A stretch of DNA of 64,000 nucleotides from JAGWRA01 sp963711505. Lineage in GTDB: Bacteria > Acidobacteriota > Vicinamibacteria > Vicinamibacterales > CAVVIG01. Under the pieces are notes generated by a model. The model was not told where the DNA came from. It searched no databases and worked only from the letters and a program-made list of their open reading frames with translations. The first letter of the stretch is position 1. Each line of letters begins with the position of its first letter. Below, piece after piece: positions 63,717 to 64,000 of the stretch. The stretch is taken from NCBI GenBank assembly GCA_963711505.1, contig CAVQEJ010000003.1:186001-250000 (forward strand). Direction: 5' to 3'. Position numbers and translations under genes: made by a program.

Positions 63717-64000
63717 ATGCAGGGCATTATCCGGCTCCGATTGGTGTGGCCGCGGCGCGTTCCGGTGGCGCTGGCGCTGGCCGTCGGTCTGGCGATCGTG
63801 CTGGCGCCGGTGCTCCGCGCGATGGAGCGGCCGCCGAAGCTGGTCTACCAGATGACCACGCTGCCCAACGGCCTCACGGTCGTGCTGTCGGAGGACCATT
63901 CGACGCCGATCGTGAACCTGCAGGTCTGGTATCACGTCGGGTCGAAGGACGAGAAGCCGGGCCGGACCGGCTTCGCCCACCTGTTCGAACACCTCATGTT
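63717..64000 (+). CDS. M16 zinc peptidase, N-terminal fragment (cut by window end)
   Basis: The first 94 codons of a processing-peptidase-like enzyme: a hydrophobic anchor, then LPNGLTVVLSEDHSTPIVNL, WYHVGSKDEKPGRTGFAHL and FEHLMF, which contains the inverted zinc motif HxxEH. The rest lies beyond base 64000. Confidence 0.88.
   Translation, partial: MQGIIRLRLVWPRRVPVALALAVGLAIVLAPVLRAMERPPKLVYQMTTLPNGLTVVLSEDHSTPIVNLQVWYHVGSKDEKPGRTGFAHLFEHLM

Overview
This is a high-GC bacterial chromosome segment with housekeeping genes on both strands. Gram-negative features include lpxD, predicted outer-membrane barrels, an EnvC-like protein and a C-terminal-processing-protease homologue. The gene content, AmmeMemo genes and intergenic palindromes suggest an Acidobacteriota-like organism (perhaps Vicinamibacteria). 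That placement is an inference from gene flavour, not a test. At least 19 frame breaks occur in otherwise conserved genes, including dnaK, pheT, lpxD, mltG and cstA. In every break where I could work out the direction except one in a collagen-like gene and some in a decayed transposase, the change fits one extra base. I therefore read most of them as residual insertion errors and give the coordinates of the reconstructed gene.

Region 1 (0.4-10.4 kb) is the most interesting part. It encodes what looks like a nearly complete lipid-linked-oligosaccharide and N-glycosylation pathway built from parts resembling the eukaryotic/archaeal route. There is a WecA-type GlcNAc-1-P transferase (ALG7 role), an ALG11-like GT4 and a PglK-like ABC flippase, joined by 4-nt overlaps. 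A MurG-like GT28 (ALG13/14 role) lies convergent to them. An ALG1-like GT33 mannosyltransferase overlaps a full-length STT3/AglB-type oligosaccharyltransferase. The next gene encodes an exported collagen-like protein with five N-X-S/T sequons, an obvious candidate acceptor.

Region 2 (10.4-20.4 kb) is accessory. An M20 amidohydrolase gene with atypical composition lies between a tmRNA gene and a 30-bp direct copy of the tmRNA 3' end, which looks like an integration footprint. After it come a GAF-like protein, a Slt-type lytic transglycosylase, a decayed RAYT transposase bracketed by REP palindromes, a GT-C-like membrane protein and an outer-membrane barrel.

Region 3 (20.8-30.2 kb) holds cstA with a terminator, a heterodimeric ABC exporter pair, a 3D-domain protein, DUF2062, thiL, 6S RNA, zapA and a ZapB-like coiled coil. 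Region 4 (30.3-37.7 kb) is the canonical thrS-infC-rpmI-rplT-pheS-pheT translation operon, then tRNA-Val(GAC) and HU. Its pheT lacks the usual OB-fold tRNA-binding insertion.

Region 5 (37.9-50.3 kb) carries an S41 protease homologue, an EnvC-like factor, a lipoprotein phosphodiesterase, ruvX and mltG, then a minus-strand run ymdB-xseA-xseB-ispA-tlyA-nadK. Region 6 (50.4-55.3 kb) is a proteostasis island: an eIF2B-like protein, dnaK behind a strong promoter overlapping a palindromic operator candidate, two hsp20 genes (a third lies nearby), and a probable rpoZ. Region 7 (55.5-64 kb) has gatC-gatA, the Memo/AMMECR1 pair, endonuclease IV, a DUF457-type membrane protein, a Mit_KHE1-like protein, lpxD, an exported barrel-like protein and the start of an M16 protease cut by the window edge.
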